64,000 nt of DNA from Lineus longissimus (lineage: Eukaryota > Nemertea > Pilidiophora > Heteronemertea > Lineidae). The stretch covers positions 11,350,501-11,414,500 of the forward strand of contig NC_088309.1 of NCBI RefSeq assembly GCF_910592395.1, given 5' to 3'. This document shows, one piece after another, positions 58,620 through 64,000 of this stretch. Position 1 is the stretch's first letter; each line of letters begins with the position of its first letter. The notes under the pieces were generated by a model. It made no database searches and had not been told where the DNA came from. It saw only the letters and a program-made list of their open reading frames with translations. The translations under genes were made by a program, and so were the position numbers.

Positions 58620-58930
58620 GATAATCCGATTCTATTCGGAAAGGTGTTGTATTGTCTTCTAAATGAAATGGTGATGAATTGTCTTCTATTCTGAAAGGTA
58701 ATGAATTGTTTCTATTTGGAAAGGTGTTGAACATTTTGAATTGTCTACTATTCATAAATGTGTTGAATTGTCTTCTATTCGGAAAGTTGTTGAATTCTCT
58801 TCTATTCGGAAAGGTGATTTCTTTTCTTTTCGAAAAGGTGTTGAATGCCCTCATGTTTGGAAGGTGAAAACTGGCCTTCTCGTTGGAAAGGTGTTGAACT
58901 GTCTTATATGTAACTTCTAAAGGGGTTGAA
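58620..58930. repeat. ~27-30 bp degenerate minisatellite
   Basis: The unit TTGAATTGTCTTCTATTCGG plus AAAGGTG recurs about ten times with substitutions and short indels. Both strands stay open over part of it (minus 58600-58941), which follows from the repeat. Confidence 0.85.
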
Positions 58931-61900
58931 TATCTCATCATGAGTTCTGAACTTGACGTTCGACGAAACGATTGTTAGAGAAACAGAAGAAAGGGCAATA
59001 ATGCATTTCTCATATATTTCAAAGGTACAGTAATACCAATTGATTTTTTAAAATGATTTGCAAATTTCAGGTACGTAATTTTGCCATGGAATCGACACTG
59101 TGTTGATTGATAAAGGGGTAAAGTTATTGAGTGTGGACAGTGTTGAAAGGTAAAATGAATATGATTCTTCCAAGTAACCTCTCAATCAAGTATCATTTAC
59201 ATGTAAATCAGCTTCCAAATCGCTTATCATGCATCAGGAATGTGCAAGATATGAAAACAGCATACGTAAAAACGATACGGATACGCAATATGGGCATGAA
59301 TTTTGAACTTGCCGAAAGTCCCGGTACAGGTACTGGTGCACGTCATTTCGTCATGGAATCGTCACTGTTTTGAACAACTAGTAAGTTAATCAGCGTCCCA
59401 TCTGAACTGCCATCAATAAAAGTGTCGGCACACAAACATCTCCTTCGGGTGGAGGGAATAAAACCGCCTTCGGATTTTGACTCAGATAGACACCCTGATG
59501 ACCTCGCAAAGTAAAGATTTCTTTGAGAAAACGCTATGCCCTAGGGCAAGTTCTGAAAACCCATTAAGAATCTCTGACACCAAAAAGCCCTACAATAAAA
59601 TGTCGCTGAAAAAGACCCTTTTTCCTCTACCTTCTCAGAAACCTGACAGGTACAACCTTGATTTTCGTTCTCGTCGTTGATGGAAATAAAAGCCAAGTGA
59701 AAAAGTTGAGTGTTAGTGGTGTAAACAGGTCATAATGAATTTTCTCATATTTGGAGGATATGCGGGTATTTTTTGATGGAAATATTTCTATAAAAAGGAA
59801 ACGGAGGTGTAGCAATGTGAGCAGGCGCCCGAGGGTAAATATTGGGGGTTCAGAGTCATCTTCGGAGAACCAGCCTTCATTATACATCATATACCTACGG
59901 TAAATAAAAGATCATTCTCAAAAGCAACCACGCCGTTTATCTTTTGTTCAGCATCTAAGATAATGCACACGTCGCCTCACTTTATACTGTCTGCGCATAC
60001 AGTACTTCTCTTGGTGAATTTCTACTTATTCCTTGGCTCAGCCTAAGTTGAATAGCTCTCGAGAAAAAATCCGTAAGAAATATTAGATCCGCGAGGTAAC
60101 TTGATTAGTTAAAAGCGTGTCTGCTTACACCACCAATCTAGACGGCAAATGTTGGCAAGATGGTGGAAGAACAGCTTCCGGTTCCCAACATCGTCAACTT
60201 GACACCACCCATTTGCTAAATTATTCCTCTGTATTGGGAAAATACTCGTCTGATATCAGAAAGAGAGGAAGTAGCAGGCTTGGTGGGGTGATTCCACCCT
60301 TTCTTATTCGTCTGACCAGCCTTTTTATGTGTACTAACAAGCACACATATACGTTTCTAAATGATATGGAGCAGATGTCGTCTGACGTCTGCCGCGGTAC
60401 GTGCGTCGTATTCCCTTCGTTAGTTCTTCACACATCCTGCGCCGGCGAGAAAGAGAACGAGATTTAGGACTAATGGACTGATGACGGAACCTCATCTCTC
60501 GGGCTTCTTCCTGTAGCCCTGTGGTCTATCTAGTTAAATTAGCCGCGACTGGCTCATCCGTGGATGCATTTCCTTCTCTCATCTCCATAGCCAAAGTGGT
60601 CGCTTCCTAGAAAGTTCTCAATTAGGCTAAATGGATTGTGCGGCCGGAGAAAGTGATGTCAATGAGTGTATAGCGCGGACTGACCACAACACGCTAAGGT
60701 CTTACGTAAACCTGATTAGGCTGCGAGTGCCGATCGTGACAACGCTTAGGTCCCTCTTTGATCATACCAACTTTAGTGAAAATTAGATTAAGACCAAAAA
60801 GAGGCGTCTCTGAACGCCTTTTACTCTATTTTGACCCCTTTCCTTGTGTTCTCCAAAATAAAATAAAAATCTCCTATTGGCCAGCGTACTTGAGACCTGA
60901 AACACATACTATACTGTCAATAGTGTCTCGGGTCCTGGAGCGCCTCTGGCCAGATCCCCTTAATAGATTCCGATCTTCTTCTTTCGCGTCCAAATGGCCT
61001 CAATTTTCAAGCTATAGCAAGATTTTGATGCTCCCTTCTTTGTGGTACAGCACAAAGTTCCTCCGTACCTGGGACGGAGGCGACCAGTAGCCTTGGTTTA
61101 CGCACGTTTTTCCCTAGGAAATTTAGACATGTTTGGCGAGTGATTTGGCGGGGATTCAAAGATGCTGACACTCAATCTTTCTGTAAACCTCAACAATTTC
61201 TCGCCAATTATTTTTACGATTCACGATTTTTAGGGGACTCCGAATATACTTCTTACGTTTCTATCATTTCCTATCACTTCCTATCATCTTTTCTATCTAA
61301 ATAATATATAGCATTGTTTTGAAACAGAGCATGGTGTCATATGACACGGAATGGCCATATCAAGAACAGCTCATACTTAATCAAGTTAATGCAAACTTAG
61401 GCGGGAGGAAAATACTGGTATCTTGGTTTAATCTCCATCAGCGGTCTGGGGTTAAGCATGCGCTATTCATACCCGCCATCAATTATCCTGATGGTTAGCA
61501 TACGCTATGAATAGGACAAATTGAATAAAGATGCGCATTGGTGTATTTAGATGATAGTAGTAATAACTGGTGGGCCCGCCTTTGTTGGGTGCAGGGTCTG
61601 ACGTCTCCGCCCGCAGGCCATGATCATGATCTCCCAACTGCACATTTTTCAGCATTGTTCACGAGGTGTCCAGATTACAGAGGCAAAACAAGGTTCCAGT
61701 GGCATGACGAAGTCTTTTAGCCCCGCTCTCGACTTGGACAAATAGTAAAGGTGCGCACCAGCTTATAAAACGCGGATATGCGTCGCACATGATGTACACT
61801 TTGCATTAGATGAGTTCTACTGTACGTCTCAGATCATAGGATTTTTTTCTTCACCAAATTTCTTTCTTCGGCAAATATTCTACTCGACTTATTCCATGCA

Positions 61901-64000
61901 AGGTCATCTCCCGTCCTTTATATCAAATTGGATAACAAAACAATACCCTTTCCTCCGTCTCCAATAAATCTAGATTGAATCTTACATCAAGACCCTTCGC
62001 GATCGCGAACAAAAACTGATTTGATCAAACATGATGCCGAGGCTTACATATCGTCTGCTTCGAGAGTCTCCAATTTCTTCATTAATTTCCCAGAATTCCC
62101 GAGTCAAAATGGAATCCTAATTACCTGAACACACAGCATTATCAGCCAACAATAAACTCGAACGGTGAAGTTTTATTACAGTTAATTTTACGGCCTGATT
62201 TGATTTGGCTCACTTCCGAGTCATGGAGCTGTAGGGGCATATTTGATTTAATCTTCATTCTGGGCTCTTTGGTATCTAATTTGCCTTTTCTCTTACAAGT
62301 GGCCCGGGTTGGTAAATGAGTAACCCTAATACGTTTATGCTAGAATAACGCGAATCGATAGAAAATTGTCTTCGAACGCCGGATTGTTCGCAACATGGAA
62401 CAGTGGAAGGGAAGTGCGATCCCAAGCACAATATGGATGGCAGTTCAACTGTTGGCCTGACTTGAGAATTCACTGCCACTATTTGTCTTTATGATGAATG
62501 CCTCTCATTTCGTCAATAAAAACGTGACTGATTACTATTTTTGGACGAAATGGCCGAGAATTGTCAGGTCGCTTCCCTCATTTGAGATTGTATTTAAACA
62601 ATTCCCTAGACTTCCCAAAATGGTGAAACATCAAAACACGCAAATGTCGATTGCTATTAAGCTGAGTTACCTTCTGAAAGCAAGCCAACGATACGATGTT
62701 GTTAAATCCCAAATCAGTCAGGAACAATCTAAGTACACGTATTATGTTTCAGTATCCGATTGTTCGTTCCAGTGGCTTCTTCATTTATGTAAACCCCATG
62801 GAGGCCTGATCGAATAGTTTTGATGAACCCTTAGCTAGAAGAGATCCCTTTTGGCGACTTGGTGTAACTTTATGTTAGCCCTCAAAAATGCTGATGATAA
62901 AAGTACTATGCCTTTACCGAAATTGTTCGGCGAACCCTCACCTGCCAAAAATGATTTCATTCATTTAGGCCAGGAGGCGCCACCAACAAATGTCCCACCT
63001 GCAAGAGTTGAGTAAGGCACAGGATTAGAGTTTCGACATTTATTGGTTAATGATTTTAGCATTAAACGCGACATAAGTCAACAGCGATAATCCTTAATAG
63101 TGACACCAAGTGCATTATAACTGTATCAAGTTGTGAACTATATCGGTACTAATCTGCCTTAGAAATCTAACTGCGCACAGAAGAGAAATCAGTGGCCACC
63201 TAAATCACGTATTGATTACTTGTTACACAGAATGTTTGAGGTTGGATAATGTTGATATTTATTGTAGTAAAAACAAGTAGATCACGCGAAAGCGACACGT
63301 AGGTGATAGTTGACACAATGAGTGCCGTAATGTTAGGTCGGAACAACCAGTGCAACGCCAAACAGCAACAGTATAGATTAATTTTGGGATAATCTACAGG
63401 CTGGGCCGTGACCTTTTAGAAATGACTTTCGTGATATGCTAGTTCATGAATAAATTGAAAAAAGCAAAAAGGCATAATCAAACGTGGTTGTGATCAGATG
63501 TAACACAATGACTTTGCCTTTCACGTATCGGCGAATGTGATGGCGTTGCGCGCGTGCCAATTCCTAGCCTGGCTCAACAAAGCTGCAACACTCGTTTGTT
63601 TGTTATGAAATTTATAAACAGTCCGGGTGCTTTATGTATCTGTATCATTTTCTCAGTTCTATAAGATCTCTCCGTAAAATTGCAGATGGTGGGGAAAAGA
63701 CAGGCTACGTTCGATGACTGAATATTTATTAATTCTCCTGTATTTCATTTTAGTAATTCGTCAAAAGTTCTGGTCAGGATTTGTAAACTCATTCCGAAAT
63801 TCTTAACTTTCAGAAGACTGGAACACGTCTAACTAAACGTCTTCTTTCACACCAAGCGTTCTCTCTATTCACAGGTAGTAGAATTAGCCGTTACAAATCG
63901 ACTAATTCAATCTGTTTGACTTGGCACCTAGATTTAAACCTGGACGTGTTTTATTATTCGGTTTTAAAAAACTCAACAATCCCTCCTATATATTTTCTCT
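58931..64000. other. Sequence without recognised genes
   Basis: Open frames such as 60117-60467 and 62491-62817 (108 codons) have no recognisable domain, no supporting splice sites and ordinary composition. I found no RNA gene and no clear mobile element in this stretch. Confidence 0.5.

Noticed and set aside
62491-62817. A 108-codon frame as a small gene
   Set aside because: No domain, signal sequence or splice support was seen, and a frame of this length is expected by chance in 64 kb.

Overview
This is a 64 kb window of metazoan nuclear DNA, not bacterial DNA. Coding sequence comes in short exons with canonical GT/AG borders, introns reach 13 kb, and most of the window is AT-leaning non-coding DNA filled with tandem repeats, miniature inverted-repeat elements and tRNA-derived SINEs. 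The dispersed repeats (TTTAGCTCACCT...AGGTGAGCT ends, GTCCGTCGTC runs, TCAAGGTCACAGAGGTCA motifs) and the frequent ACATGTA motif resemble marine lophotrochozoans such as molluscs, brachiopods, annelids or nemerteans. That placement is an inference; the species cannot be named from the sequence.

Positions 1-30,160 (+ strand) hold the 3' half of one large gene, a SCAPER homologue (S-phase cyclin A-associated protein in the ER). Ten ordinary coding exons between 840 and 29,236 join in phase to encode the last 497 residues, ending in TAG. The window starts inside an upstream intron, so the N-terminal part is missing. A tandem duplication of one intron/exon border (2,912-3,206) creates a possible extra 24-nt in-frame mini-exon. 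The introns hold a CACGTG minisatellite, SINEs, several TIR elements, a 60-bp minisatellite and a repeat with perfect AGGTCA direct repeats. The probable 3' UTR carries a 227-bp near-perfect hairpin.

Positions 30,160-41,300 have no gene I can support. They contain a 2.3-kb satellite with a ~32-bp unit (32,552-34,817), a TTAA-flanked MITE and a short copy of the AGGTCA repeat. Positions 41,363-42,370 (+) encode an apparently intronless 335-residue rhodopsin-like seven-transmembrane receptor with unusual signature motifs. It is the only other protein gene I can defend.

Positions 42,371-64,000 look intergenic, or like introns of genes lying outside the window. Notable structures are a 1.05-kb element (44,611-45,657) with a perfect 43-bp terminal inverted repeat around about 38 degenerate ~20-bp units, a G-rich (GGGGGT)n tract beside it, a 66-bp minisatellite (54,412-55,143) and a 27-bp degenerate repeat (58,620-58,930). 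The two genes show no sign of acting together. The best candidates for something undescribed are the 1.05-kb element, the SCAPER mini-exon duplication, the 3'-UTR hairpin and the E-box array.
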